Part shown: piece by piece, positions 18,176 through 27,557 of the stretch
Layout: each line of letters starts with the position of its first letter
Position numbering within the stretch: the stretch's first letter is position 1
Program-made: the position numbers and the translations under genes
Source of the DNA: Aerococcaceae bacterium zg-1292
Lineage (GTDB): Bacteria > Bacillota > Bacilli > Lactobacillales > Aerococcaceae
Assembly (NCBI GenBank): GCA_016126655.1
Contig: CP065955.1
Coordinates: 372,001-436,000, forward strand
Reading direction: 5' to 3'
Length of the DNA stretch: 64,000 nt
The notes under the pieces: model-generated
Databases searched by the model: none
Told to the model about the DNA's origin: nothing
What the model saw: the letters and a program-made list of their open reading frames with translations, nothing else

Positions 18176-19195
18176 ATGAAAAAACATTCTACATTGAAGG
18201 ATGTAGCAAGTCGTGCTAGAGTTTCAATTGCAACAGTATCAAGAGTTATTAATTCTAATATTCCAAAATCAGCGAGTAAAGAAGTTCAAGATAGAATTTG
18301 GTCGGCGGTAAAAGAGTTGAATTATATACCTAATACTACTGCTCAAAATTTAAAAACAGGTAAAAATAAAAATAAACCTCATAAAGTGATTGCATGTGTT
18401 TTTTCTCGATGCACAATTTCACAAGCGGATCCTTTCTTTTTAGAAATATCACAAGCGTTAGAGTCAGAAATGTTAAAATATGGGTATTTAGTAAAATACT
18501 CAATTTCGAGTATTGAAATGAGCGAGGATGAGTTTCTAACGGTATTAAATCAAGATTCAATTGAAGGCATCGTTGTTTTAGGGAGAATAGATGAAAAGTC
18601 GATGCGAACCATAAAATCACTGCATAAATATGTAGTTTATGTAGGATTAAATCGCTTGAATTTTGACATTGATCAAGTTATTTGTGATGGATATGACGCT
18701 GCGATGATGGCGCTAGAGTATTTAAACTCTACTGGAGAACACGTTATTCATTATTTAGGTGAGTGTCAAAATGAAGTGAGATATACTGCTTTTTATCATT
18801 TTATGAGTCGTACAGTTCCGCAAAATGAAATTTCGGATTTAATCATTGAAACAGACTTTAATAGCGAACAAGCATATAGTAAAGTAATGAAAATTATCCG
18901 CGAAGGAATCATTCCTAAAGCGTTATTTTGTGGGAATGACATGGCGGCCATTGGGGCTTTAAAAGCTTTACGAGAGAATAATATTAAAGTTCCAGAAGAC
19001 ACAGCTGTTATTGGGATTGATAATATTGAGATGAGTCAGTTTTCTATTCCGATGCTAACTACCATTGAAATACCTAAAGAACATTTAGGACGAAAAGCAG
19101 CACGCTTTTTGATTGATCGAATTATTAATGGAAATGATATAAATGTTACCATGCAAATTCCGATGAAGTTGATAAAAAGGGAATCTACAAAATAG
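18176..19195 (+). CDS. LacI/GalR family transcriptional regulator
   Basis: A 339-residue regulator with an N-terminal LacI HTH (TLKDVASRARVSIATVSRVIN, hinge YIPNTTAQNLKTG) and a periplasmic-binding-like effector domain (ending AARFLIDRIINGND). It is the only specific regulator near the catabolic cluster that starts at 22297, so it may act on the palindrome GTAAACGTTTAC at 22183-22196, a typical LacI-family operator. The intervening scar makes that link uncertain. Ribosome binding site AAAGAAGGAAG. Codon use is AGA-rich and AT-rich, like the cluster. Confidence 0.88.
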   Translation: MKKHSTLKDVASRARVSIATVSRVINSNIPKSASKEVQDRIWSAVKELNYIPNTTAQNLKTGKNKNKPHKVIACVFSRCTISQADPFFLEISQALESEMLKYGYLVKYSISSIEMSEDEFLTVLNQDSIEGIVVLGRIDEKSMRTIKSLHKYVVYVGLNRLNFDIDQVICDGYDAAMMALEYLNSTGEHVIHYLGECQNEVRYTAFYHFMSRTVPQNEISDLIIETDFNSEQAYSKVMKIIREGIIPKALFCGNDMAAIGALKALRENNIKVPEDTAVIGIDNIEMSQFSIPMLTTIEIPKEHLGRKAARFLIDRIINGNDINVTMQIPMKLIKRESTK

Positions 19196-19450
19196 GAAAA
19201 ATTAAATATTTTTTGTAGAGAATTGTGAAATTCAATAGATATGATTACTGGGCAAAAAATTAGAGTAAACTGTTATCAATAGGGATTATTTTGACCTCTA
19301 GTAGTATACTTTCAAGATACGTATAAACTTTCTGGAAAACCCTTCTTTAAAGTGGTGGTACATACGAGTTATTCTTATTGAGTATTGATGTTAAACAGAT
19401 GTTAGATATAATAAAGGAGAAAATAATATTAAAATTATTTTAAGTGATAA

Positions 19451-19640
19451 AGAGATATTATTGGTATTCATATAGAGGGAATGTATGGATATCATGAATA
19501 CCGAATTTTGATTCCACAACATTTATTAGTGCCGTACAAACATTGCCAGTTAATCAAATTTTTACAAAGAGCAGAAGGATCAATTAAGTACATTACGGCT
19601 GCTCATGAAGTTGAAGGTATCATAGAGCATATATCTGATG
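19451..19640 (+). pseudogene. Broken 5' part of nagA (GlcNAc-6-phosphate deacetylase)
   Basis: The plus-strand frame reads DIIGIHIEG at 19454-19480, then continues to LVPYKHCQLIKFLQRAEGSIKY and ITAAHEVEGIIEHI. This aligns with the NagA segment that contains GIHLEGPF and the following APEVEG stretch. The preceding metal-binding N-terminus and everything after about 19640 are missing. The 3' part of the same gene is at 21828-22139, about 2.2 kb away. Confidence 0.65.
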
Positions 19641-20036
19641 CAGTATCACTTGAATCAATGTCTCGATTGTACTTTTATCGGGTACATTTTATATAAATTG
19701 GTAAAAAATTTATACGGCGAAAAATGGTGCAAGCAAATAATTAAGGATCTCCAATATCTCGTGGGGACCTACAAAATGACGGAGAAAAAAATCGGAAGAA
19801 CCTCAACAATAAATGGATGAAAAACAGGGCTCTCCGACATCTCGTGAGGACCCACAAGATTCCCCTGAAAAAGTTGGTATTCTACAAAATGTCGGTGAGC
19901 CGTTTTTATTATTGTTCGTGATATGTATTCGCGAATTCACTATGTCAGCTGTGCTAATAAAAGTCAACAAAAATATCACGAAAATTTTGATTTTATCAAG
20001 TTTTTTCGTGATATTTATTGTCTGTAGTTTAATTAT
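19641..20036. other. Non-coding scar with hairpins
   Basis: No gene is supported. GGCTCTCCGACAT (19828-19840) pairs with ATGTCGGTGAGCC (19889-19901) and runs into TTTTTATT, resembling a terminator. TATCACGAAAA (19974-19984) pairs with TTTTCGTGATA (20003-20013). A related short repeat (atctcgtggggac / atctcgtgaggac) occurs at 19752 and 19840, with diverged copies near 44430 and 62283. Confidence 0.5.
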
Positions 20037-20050
20037 TTCGGGAATTCAGG
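20037..20050 (+). mobile_element. Right-end inverted repeat of an IS remnant
   Basis: TTCGGGAATTCAGG is the exact complement of the terminal CCTGAATTCCCGAA at 21668 and closely matches the inverted terminus at 17850. Only these 14 bases are shared, so it looks like the other end of the same kind of element, with the terminator-like hairpin at 19974-20013 just inside it. Confidence 0.55.
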
Positions 20051-20069
20051 ATAACATTTATTCACTACG

Positions 20070-21002
20070 TCATTTTGGTATATCATTTAACGGTAGCGCA
20101 AAGCGTGTTTTCAGCCATTTATCAGCCGAGACAATCCATTCAGCTACAATTGGATTCACTTCTGTCTTCGCAGATGCAGTCGCTTGAGTTGCTAAAGCCA
20201 ATCCATGGTCACCTTGCTCATAAATATGTACTTCAAACGGTATTTGCTGATCGGCTAAGGCTGTTGCCATGCGTGTTGTTTGGCCAACGGGCACTAAATT
20301 ATCCCCCGCTGTTGCCAATAAAAACACCGGTGGCGTCTGAGCATCAACATGATATGCAGGGCTTAATTCCTTAAGCAGCGCTTCATCTGGTTCCTCCACA
20401 CCAAACAACGCTAAATTACTCACCTTAAACATTGACCGCGCCTTTTCATCTTGTTTACCTGTAAATTCTTTCATAAATACATAATCACTAATTGGGTAAC
20501 CCGCAATAATCGCTGCTGGTTTTACTAATGTTGAATCAAAAACATCAGTAATCACCGATTTATTATATTTCACTGCATAATTAAGCACATTATGTCCGCC
20601 CGCAGAAAAACCACATAAAGCAATCCGTTTAGTATCTAATAGCCACTCGTCTGCATGTTCATGAAGAACTGTCATTGCTGTAGCAATATCATGAATCGCT
20701 GCGGGATACACGGTCTCTGGTCTTACTTCAAAAGTTTCTCCTCTAAACACTTTCGCTATATCCGCCGGATTATCTAAAAATACGGAGTAACGTAATACAA
20801 ATGCATGATAGCCCATTGAAGCAAATCTTAGTGCAACGGGCTCAGCTTCACGGTCCGAACAATTTAAATAGCCACCACCTGGACATATCAACACACCGGG
20901 GCGTTTTTGTCCATTTAACATTTCTTGTGAGTCATCTAGGACATACGTGGTTAATTTTACATTTGGGCGCTGAGCATCGAAAATTATATCTTTTACTAAC
21001 AT
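20070..21002 (-). CDS. Alpha/beta hydrolase, acetyl-xylan-esterase-like
   Basis: A 310-residue esterase/lipase of the alpha/beta hydrolase fold without signal peptide. It has an oxyanion-hole motif CPGGGY (about 39-44), the nucleophile elbow CGFSAGGH (about 144-151, Ser in GxSxG), and the catalytic Asp/His near the end in ATAGDNLVP and EQGDHGLALA. This matches small cytoplasmic carbohydrate esterases that deacylate sugars taken up by the cell. Start ATG 21002 follows AGGGAGAT; the longer frame adds ten residues. It lies between the IS right end and a truncated transposase, so it may have arrived with the rearrangement. Confidence 0.82.
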   Translation of the reverse strand: MLVKDIIFDAQRPNVKLTTYVLDDSQEMLNGQKRPGVLICPGGGYLNCSDREAEPVALRFASMGYHAFVLRYSVFLDNPADIAKVFRGETFEVRPETVYPAAIHDIATAMTVLHEHADEWLLDTKRIALCGFSAGGHNVLNYAVKYNKSVITDVFDSTLVKPAAIIAGYPISDYVFMKEFTGKQDEKARSMFKVSNLALFGVEEPDEALLKELSPAYHVDAQTPPVFLLATAGDNLVPVGQTTRMATALADQQIPFEVHIYEQGDHGLALATQATASAKTEVNPIVAEWIVSADKWLKTRFALPLNDIPK

Positions 21003-21055
21003 TTCTGTATCTCCCTTTTGTTTTTTATTCATTGTAAGCGATGTTTACCACTTTG

Positions 21056-21439
21056 TCAATCGGCTATTATAGAAGAATCAGAGAAAACGGACGCTAAAAT
21101 TTTGGTAACGCTTAATACTTCAGCACGTTGCGAAAGGAAATAAGTCGTTCCAACAGATTGGACAGACATAAGACTTGCGTTAGATGTATCTTCTTCAATT
21201 TTATGATTAGCATCATCAGATTCAGGTTTAGTATCAAAATAATCCTCATAATTGGCGTTTAGGAAAAAGGTAGTCTCATCCTCAGAATCTACTTTAGCAT
21301 TGGAAATGGTGTTATTGGTGTAGTTACTAGAAGGAGATTTATAGTAAAAGGTAATGTAGTAAACGTACTTATAGTTTCTGGAACGACGAAGTGAGATACG
21401 AGAATCAGGGATTTTAATGGGTAATTGATGTTTTTTCAT
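21056..21439 (-). pseudogene. Truncated IS transposase (N-terminal fragment)
   Basis: The 127 residues begin MKKHQLPIKIPDSRISLRRS and continue RNYKYVYYITFYYKSP. This resembles the N-terminus of a large DDE transposase group (IS4/IS1634-like) whose members start with MKKHKLPIKIP-type sequence followed by a YVYY strand. The catalytic domain is absent: the frame stops at 21056, close to the promoter of the hydrolase gene. It is unrelated at sequence level to the intact transposase at 35861-37612. Confidence 0.65.
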
Positions 21440-21668
21440 TGCGATTCTATTTAGACTAAAATCCTAGGTTCATAATGATTTCATAGGGTAGTATTGGTTT
21501 TTTTCAAGCAAATATTGATATTGAGATGTTTGTAAGTAAAACATTAAACTTTTATCGTTATATTGGGATTAATACATAATTTCTGTAACTGCTGTGTTTA
21601 AGTAGCTATAAATATTGATAAATCAACATTTATTACAATTATTCTATTTATTTGTTCGGGAATTCAGG
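21440..21668 (-). mobile_element. Left end of the truncated IS
   Basis: Non-coding end of the element whose transposase fragment starts at 21439, terminating in CCTGAATTCCCGAA read on the minus strand. It is the inverted partner of 17850-18055. Confidence 0.65.
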
Positions 21669-21827
21669 TCCTAGAACACTATTGTACATATTGAACAATA
21701 GTTTGATCTGGATATCAACTCATTTTTCATTATTGGTGAGGTGTATAAAAGCTGGTGAGTTTGGGATGGAATGCACTTGTATTCTGCTACCGAAAAACTT
21801 TTATTGTACATTTAAGTTTGGGATAGA
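21669..21827. other. Short unassigned stretch between IS end and nagA fragment
   Basis: CTATTGTACATATTGAACAATAG (inverted ends at about 21681 and 21703) can form a hairpin. Otherwise I see nothing. Confidence 0.4.
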
Positions 21828-22139
21828 GTAATTGCTATTACGAATTCTATTATGGTTGCTGGCTTACCAGATAGACAATATAAATTTGGCGCTAATGACA
21901 TTGTTGTAGTAGATGGTGAAGAAAAAGTATTACATGAAAATGTCAGAGCAGGCAGTACTTTAACGATGTGTCAAGCACTATGTAATATTATGGAATTTAT
22001 TGGATCACCAATTGAAAAAGTTATTAAATTATTGACAGAAAATTCAGCTAAAATGTTAGGTATATATGATGAAATTGAATGACTTAGTGTAGGAAAAACT
22101 ACAGATATTGTGGTATTAGATAGTTACCTACCAGTTTAA
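21828..22139 (+). pseudogene. Broken 3' part of nagA
   Basis: The frame reads VIAITNSIMVAGLPDRQYKFGANDIVVVDG, then RAGSTLTMCQALCNIMEF and NSAKMLGIYDEIE. It is interrupted by TGA at 22080-22082 and continues in the same frame with LSVGKTTDIVVLD to TAA at 22137. This is the NagA C-terminus (TDAM.AAGLPDG, AGSTLTM, PAKLLGI, GK.AD.VVLD). The catalytic Asp position reads TNSIM rather than TDAM, another sign of decay. With no upstream part it cannot be functional. Confidence 0.75.
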
Positions 22140-22182
22140 TAAATTTGTTAGAGATAAGAAAAAGTTATAAAAAATAACACAA

Positions 22183-22196
22183 CGTAAACGTTTACA
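22183..22196 (+). promoter_or_regulatory. Palindromic LacI/CcpA-type operator
   Basis: cGTAAACGTTTACa contains the perfect 12-base palindrome GTAAACGTTTAC, matching the cre consensus and LacI-family operators in general. It lies about 100 bases before the symporter start, just upstream of a possible promoter (TTGATT at about 22206, TAATAT 16 bases on). Either CcpA or the regulator at 18176 could bind. Confidence 0.7.
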
Positions 22197-22296
22197 TAAA
22201 TTGCGATTGATTTATCTTTCTTTTGTGTTAATATTAACGCATAGAATAGAAGCGCTTTCTAAACATTCTATAGTATTAATGTTAGGAGGATTAATC

Positions 22297-23709
22297 ATGG
22301 AGAAGAGAATAAAAAAATCTCCTGGAGAACTAGAATATTGGTTGTATAGTACAGGTAATTTTGCAAATACGTTACTATTTTTGATGGTAGGTACGTACAT
22401 TAATTTCTTTTATACAGACATTTTAGGTATTTCACCGATTATGGCAGGTACAATTTTTATGGTTGCTCGATTGGTGGATGCTATCACAGATCCGTTAATG
22501 GGAATGATTATAGATAAAACGAATTCGAGATGGGGAAAATTTAGACCTTACATTATTGCAGGGGCCCCTCCATTGGGAATAATATTTGTTATGTTGTTTT
22601 ATGCCCCAGATTTTTCACCCGAAGGTAAAGTGGCATATGCTTTTGTAACTTATATTATTTATTCATTAGCATGGACGGTGGTCCAAATACCGCAATTAGC
22701 CTTACCTGCAATACTGACAAATGATATAGCAAAGAGAACCCGAATTCAAGCGATTTTTCAAGCGTTTGGAAGTCTAGGATCATTAGTTATAACTTCATTT
22801 GCTTTACCAATTCTTAATAGTTTAGGTGGAGAAAAAGATCCTAAGGCATGGGTTGTATTTACTTCTATTGTGGGATTCATTTCAGTTGTTATATTTATTT
22901 TATCTGCTAACTCTGTAAAAAATATAGATAGAATGGAACAATATAATAACGTATCTAGAAAACGGAAGATAACATTAAAAGAAACTCTTTCAGTAATAAC
23001 AAAAAATAAAGCGTTAATTTGTATATTAATAGCGTATGGAACAGATATGTTTGCTGCTCAAATTGCTAATGCAATGAGAATTTATTTTTTTAGATACAAT
23101 ATGAATGGTCGTACAGATTTGATTACATATATTGGCTATGTTCAATTAGTTGCTGGTTTTGCGATGGTATTATTTGTACAACCTTTAGTTAAAGTATTTG
23201 GGAAAAAATGGAGTATCTTTGTTATTGAGGCTTTAGCAATTATATTTATTTTACCACAATTATTAACTGGATTAAGTGGTAAATACTCAATTACTTCAGT
23301 TATGTTTACGTATTTTATGATCGCATTAACGTGGGCGCTAACGAATTTATTAAGTAGATCAGCCGTTTTAGATGCAGCTAACTATGCTCAAATGAAAACT
23401 GATATTGATGGAACTGCATTAGTTAATTCAACTTTTACTTTTGTAAATAAGGCCTGTCAGGCATTATCTGCATTTTTAGGCGGATGGGTTTTGCAGACTG
23501 TGGGATATAATAAAGATTTGACACAGCAGTCTGATGATACATTGGTAGCAATTCTGTTATTGTGTACAGTGCTACCTATTATTGGATATGTATGCTCATT
23601 AGTATCAATGTATTTCTATCCAATGAATAGAAAAGATGAGGTTGAATTGGAAAGATATATGGATAATCATAGACATATATCAAATAATACCGAAGATTTA
23701 ATGATCTAG
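22297..23709 (+). CDS. GPH family (MelB-like) sugar:cation symporter
   Basis: A 470-residue transporter with about 12 membrane segments. GELEYWLYSTGNFANTLLF, then YTDILGISP, DAITDPLMGMIIDKTNSRWGKFRPYI is the glycoside-pentoside-hexuronide symporter signature (D-x-x-x-D-P and RWGKFRPY). It imports a sugar or glycoside without phosphorylating it. Known members carry melibiose, glucuronides, xylosides and, in sulfoglycolysis clusters, sulfoquinovose. ATG 22297 follows AGGAGGA; the longer frame is not used. First gene of the catabolic cluster. Confidence 0.88.
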   Translation: MEKRIKKSPGELEYWLYSTGNFANTLLFLMVGTYINFFYTDILGISPIMAGTIFMVARLVDAITDPLMGMIIDKTNSRWGKFRPYIIAGAPPLGIIFVMLFYAPDFSPEGKVAYAFVTYIIYSLAWTVVQIPQLALPAILTNDIAKRTRIQAIFQAFGSLGSLVITSFALPILNSLGGEKDPKAWVVFTSIVGFISVVIFILSANSVKNIDRMEQYNNVSRKRKITLKETLSVITKNKALICILIAYGTDMFAAQIANAMRIYFFRYNMNGRTDLITYIGYVQLVAGFAMVLFVQPLVKVFGKKWSIFVIEALAIIFILPQLLTGLSGKYSITSVMFTYFMIALTWALTNLLSRSAVLDAANYAQMKTDIDGTALVNSTFTFVNKACQALSAFLGGWVLQTVGYNKDLTQQSDDTLVAILLLCTVLPIIGYVCSLVSMYFYPMNRKDEVELERYMDNHRHISNNTEDLMI

Positions 23710-23734
23710 AATTTTATAGAAATGAGGTAGCAAC

Positions 23735-26158
23735 ATGAAAAAATATTTAGATTCTAATTTATCTGTTACAGAGCGTGTAGAGGATTTGATTTCACGTATG
23801 ACCTTAGAGGAGAAAGTAGCACAATTATGTGGAAATTTACCTAATTCAATTGCCGGTAGAGAAGGTGTGAAATTAGAAGAATTAAAAAAAGTTTTTCCTG
23901 ATGGGCATGGTCGTATTACACAAGCATCGATTTTGGGAATTAATAGTGCGAAAAAATTAGCAGAATATTACAATAAAGTTCAAAAATATTTTGTTGAAGA
24001 AACGCGATTAGGGATACCGGTAGTTTTTCAATCTGAATCATTATGTGGGTTGCCTATCCAAAGTGGGACAGTGTTTCCTTCTCAAATGAATTTAGGCTAT
24101 ACATGGGAACCTGAATTAGCAGAAGAAATGACAAAAATAATATCTGAAGAATGTAGAGCGGTGGGTATTACTTCTACCATGAGTCCTGTTATTGATGTTT
24201 CTAGAGATCTTCGTTGGGGAAGAACTTATGAAACTTACGGAGAGGATGAGTATTTAATATCTCAAATGGGAGTATCTTATATTAATGGTATGCAAAAAGA
24301 AAAAGAAAACGGCGTGGCGTGTATTGCTAAGCATTTTCTAGGTTATGCTGAGACTCAAGGAGGTCTTAATATAGCAACAACCAGAGTAAACGATAGGGAA
24401 TTATATGAAGTTTTTGCAACACCTTTTGAAGCGGCAATTAAGAAATCTGATGTTGCTGGTATGATGGCCAATTATTCGGAAATTGATGGATTAAATGTTG
24501 TTGTGAACAAAAAAATTGCAACGAACTTGTTAAGAGATGTTATGGGATTTGATGGTTTTTTAACAAGTGATGGAGCAGCGATTTTAAAAACGTATAATAC
24601 ATATAAAATTGCTAGTACTTATGAAGAAGCGGGATTAATGGCAATAAAGGCAGGTACTGATACAGAAATTCCGGTGGGAGATGCGTTTAAAAATCTACCG
24701 AATTATGTGCGTTCAGGTCATCTAGATGAAGCTGTTATTGATCAAGCTGTTAAAAGAGTACTGAAGATTAAATTTGAATATGGATTATTTGAGAATCCAT
24801 ATGTGGATATTTCAAAACTAGAGTCAAAACTAAATAATAATATTAAAAATGAAGTTTCTGAAAAAATAGCTCAGAAATCTATGGTGCTTTTAACAAATGA
24901 CGGAAGTTTGCCTTTGGCAAGAGATAAATCAATTGCTTTAATCGGTCCTCATGCAAATAGTTTGAGATATTCCGTAAGTGGATATACATATCCGGCATAT
25001 ATTGAGATGTTACTAGCAGCTAAAAATAGTGAAGATATTTCATTAGCAGGTATTGCAGATATGATTGCTAAAGGAGATGAGACTGCAAGTAGTGCCGATG
25101 ATTCTATTTCTGATTTTGATAATATTGATGAAGTTTTACGTATGAATGGTGGGACATCATTATTTGATGAAATAAGCAAAACATATCAAGTCGAATATGT
25201 TGAGGGTTGTTCTATTATGGGCAAAGATAAATCTCAATTTTCTAAAGCGTGTGAAATTGCAAAGAATTCGGATGTTATTATCTTTGCTGGTGGAGGAAAT
25301 TGTGGATGGACGAAAGCTTCTGGAGGAGAAGGTGTAGACAGATCAAGTTTAGATTTACCAGGTGTTCAACAAGAGCTATTAGAGGAATTGTATAGCTTGG
25401 GTAAACCGATAATATTAGTTCTTTATGGTCCAGGATTATTTTCTTTGCCGTGGGCAAAAGAAAATGTATCTGCGATATTGCAAGCATCAATGCCAGGTTT
25501 GCAAGCAGGAAAAGTTGTTGCGGATTGCATATCAGGTGTTATTAATCCTGGTGGTAAACTTACGCAAACAATACCAAGAAGTGTGGGACAAATTCCTGTT
25601 TATTATAATCATCGAACTGGATCGGGTTATGTATATAATGAAGCAATTGATGCTGGACCGTATAGTTTACCTAGTAAAGGAGGATATGTGAATGAAGATG
25701 ATCAACCTTTATTCGAGTTTGGTCATGGCTTATCATATACGAACTTTGAGTTATCTGATATGAAAATAGTGAATTCTGAAATTTCAACGGATGGGACAAT
25801 TGAAGTTAGTTGCAAAATAACGAATGTAGGGGAAGTTTCAGGAGACGAAGTAATTCAATTATACTATCGTATGTATGGAGCACATGTTATTCGACCAGTG
25901 CAACAACTTTGCGGCTTTAAACGAGTCTCATTGCTGGCAAAAGAAACCAAACAAGTTTTGTTTAGTGTCCCATGTAGTCTATTTGGTTACTATAATGAAG
26001 ATATGAATTTTGTAATTGAACCAAACCAAGTTGAAATGCGTATTGGCACAAGCGCGCATCACATTCATTTTAAACAAAAAGTAAATTTAATTGGAGATAC
26101 GATTGATTTACATGGAAAACGTTCATATTCGTCTGAAGTACAGATTATGAATAGTTAA
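23735..26158 (+). CDS. Glycoside hydrolase family 3, cytoplasmic
   Basis: An 807-residue GH3 enzyme without a signal peptide, so it acts on glycosides imported by the symporter upstream. The (beta/alpha)8 domain shows RDLRWGRTYETYGED (about 157-171), KHF (199-201) and the nucleophile Asp279 in GFLTSDGAA. The second domain has GGGNCGWTKASGGEGVDRSSLDLPG with the acid/base Glu region. The C-terminal fibronectin-III-like domain contains FEFGHGLSYTNFE. The substrate loop reads SESLCG where most beta-glucosidases have an EALHG-type motif, so the glycone may be unusual. Family members are mostly beta-glucosidases or xylosidases. Confidence 0.88.
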   Translation: MKKYLDSNLSVTERVEDLISRMTLEEKVAQLCGNLPNSIAGREGVKLEELKKVFPDGHGRITQASILGINSAKKLAEYYNKVQKYFVEETRLGIPVVFQSESLCGLPIQSGTVFPSQMNLGYTWEPELAEEMTKIISEECRAVGITSTMSPVIDVSRDLRWGRTYETYGEDEYLISQMGVSYINGMQKEKENGVACIAKHFLGYAETQGGLNIATTRVNDRELYEVFATPFEAAIKKSDVAGMMANYSEIDGLNVVVNKKIATNLLRDVMGFDGFLTSDGAAILKTYNTYKIASTYEEAGLMAIKAGTDTEIPVGDAFKNLPNYVRSGHLDEAVIDQAVKRVLKIKFEYGLFENPYVDISKLESKLNNNIKNEVSEKIAQKSMVLLTNDGSLPLARDKSIALIGPHANSLRYSVSGYTYPAYIEMLLAAKNSEDISLAGIADMIAKGDETASSADDSISDFDNIDEVLRMNGGTSLFDEISKTYQVEYVEGCSIMGKDKSQFSKACEIAKNSDVIIFAGGGNCGWTKASGGEGVDRSSLDLPGVQQELLEELYSLGKPIILVLYGPGLFSLPWAKENVSAILQASMPGLQAGKVVADCISGVINPGGKLTQTIPRSVGQIPVYYNHRTGSGYVYNEAIDAGPYSLPSKGGYVNEDDQPLFEFGHGLSYTNFELSDMKIVNSEISTDGTIEVSCKITNVGEVSGDEVIQLYYRMYGAHVIRPVQQLCGFKRVSLLAKETKQVLFSVPCSLFGYYNEDMNFVIEPNQVEMRIGTSAHHIHFKQKVNLIGDTIDLHGKRSYSSEVQIMNS

Positions 26159-26164
26159 TATCAG

Positions 26165-26240
26165 TCCAGCATTAAACTAAAGTAAATCTAAGGATTTCCC
26201 ATTTGATTTTATTAGTTTTGTGCTGGATTTTATTTTTTGA
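26165..26240 (+). terminator. Hairpin between GH3 and phosphofructokinase-like genes
   Basis: TCCAGCA (26165-26171) with AAACTAA (26174-26180) pairs with TTAGTTT (26212-26218) and TGCTGGA (26221-26227), then TTTTATTTTTT. It may uncouple uptake/hydrolysis genes from the downstream enzymes, or only reduce read-through. Confidence 0.6.
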
Positions 26241-26288
26241 GAAAAATTTATTAGCAAAAGAAAATTTTACGGTGATTGGAGTTAATTT

Positions 26289-27449
26289 ATGGGAAAAAAT
26301 ATTTTGGTGTTGCATGGTGGAGGACCGACCGCAGTAATTAATTCATCTTTGTATGGTGTCCTAAAAGAGTGTAGAAAGCATACGCAGATAAGAAATATAT
26401 ATGCTGCAAAAAACGGTACCGGTGGGTTGTTACGAGAAGAGTTAATTGATTTATCTAATTTAGAGCTAGATGACATAGAAAAATTAAAACAAACTCCAGG
26501 GACAGCGATTGGAACTTCGCGAGATCAATTAAGTTCATCTGATTATAATAAAATGGTACAAATATTGATTAAGCATAATATTCACTATGTTCTATTTAAT
26601 GGTGGAAATGGCACGATGGATGCATGCGGAAAACTATATGAAATGTGTAAAAAGCTAAATGTAGAGATTTCAGTGATAGGAATTCCAAAAACAATGGATA
26701 ATGATTTATCAATTACTGATCATAGTCCAGGATTTGCAAGTGCTGCGCAATATATTGCTCAAAGTGTACGTGAAGTTTGTTTTGATGTCCATAGTTTGCC
26801 GATACATGTTGTAGTGATAGAAACATCAGGTAGAAATGCTGGTTGGATTACGGCATCAAGTGCTTTAGCTGATATTAATGGTCCGTATAAACCTGATTTG
26901 ATTTATTTACCAGAAGTTCCTTTTTCAGAAGAGAAGTTTTTAAATGATGTTAAAAATGTATTGAATGATAAAAAAGGCGTTGTGGTTGTTGTTAGTGAAG
27001 GTTTAAAGAACTTTGAAGGGAATCCGATTGTAGAACCTATATTTTCAGTCGGGCGTGCAACCTATTTTGGTGATGTTAGTTCGCATCTTGCTAATTTGAT
27101 TATAAAAAAAATAGGGTATAAAGCTCGGGGAGAAAAACCTGGATTACTAGGTAGAGCTTCGATTGCGTTGCAAAGTTCACTGGATACTGAAGAAGCAATA
27201 TTAGTAGGTATGGAAGCAGTCAAAGCGGTTGTAAGAGGTGAATCAGGGAAAATGGTTGCGATTCAAAGAAAGAAATGTGAAGAATATGAGATAGAGACTA
27301 TACTGGTCCCATTGTATGAGGTAATGCTGCTAGAAAAAACTGTTCCAGAAAGATTTATTAATAAAGAACATAATGGTGTTACAAAGGAATTTATTGAATG
27401 GTGTAAACCCTTTGTATCTAACTTACCTGAAATGATTTCATTTAAATAA
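26289..27449 (+). CDS. Phosphofructokinase-family (PFK-A) sugar kinase
   Basis: A 386-residue PFK-A family enzyme. The donor site reads GGNGTM (105-110), the catalytic loop PKTMDND (133-139), and a substrate strand ETSGRNAGW (178-186, usually E-[IV]-MGR). KARGEKPGLLGRAS near 280 replaces the usual sugar-phosphate-binding region. The GGNGTM variant is seen in PFK-A groups using ATP or pyrophosphate, so the donor is unclear. In this cluster it most likely phosphorylates C1 of a 2-ketose made by the isomerase at 28717. A housekeeping PFK is expected elsewhere in the genome. Confidence 0.85.
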   Translation: MGKNILVLHGGGPTAVINSSLYGVLKECRKHTQIRNIYAAKNGTGGLLREELIDLSNLELDDIEKLKQTPGTAIGTSRDQLSSSDYNKMVQILIKHNIHYVLFNGGNGTMDACGKLYEMCKKLNVEISVIGIPKTMDNDLSITDHSPGFASAAQYIAQSVREVCFDVHSLPIHVVVIETSGRNAGWITASSALADINGPYKPDLIYLPEVPFSEEKFLNDVKNVLNDKKGVVVVVSEGLKNFEGNPIVEPIFSVGRATYFGDVSSHLANLIIKKIGYKARGEKPGLLGRASIALQSSLDTEEAILVGMEAVKAVVRGESGKMVAIQRKKCEEYEIETILVPLYEVMLLEKTVPERFINKEHNGVTKEFIEWCKPFVSNLPEMISFK

Positions 27450-27557
27450 AAGTATAGTGCGACAGTAAACATATGAATTGAAGTAAATCTTGTTATGTGA
27501 GTATCACATAGAGGTTGGATGTTATTTTATGATATTGTAGAACATGAGGAGAAAATT

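Noticed and set aside
19481..19820. Two short plus-strand open frames as small genes
   Set aside because: The first is the nagA 5' fragment; the second is chance reading in the scar.
21056..21439. Transposase fragment as a copy of the IS at 35.7 kb
   Set aside because: N-termini and terminal repeats differ (CCTGAATTCCCGAA against TCCCGAGTTTATCACC).
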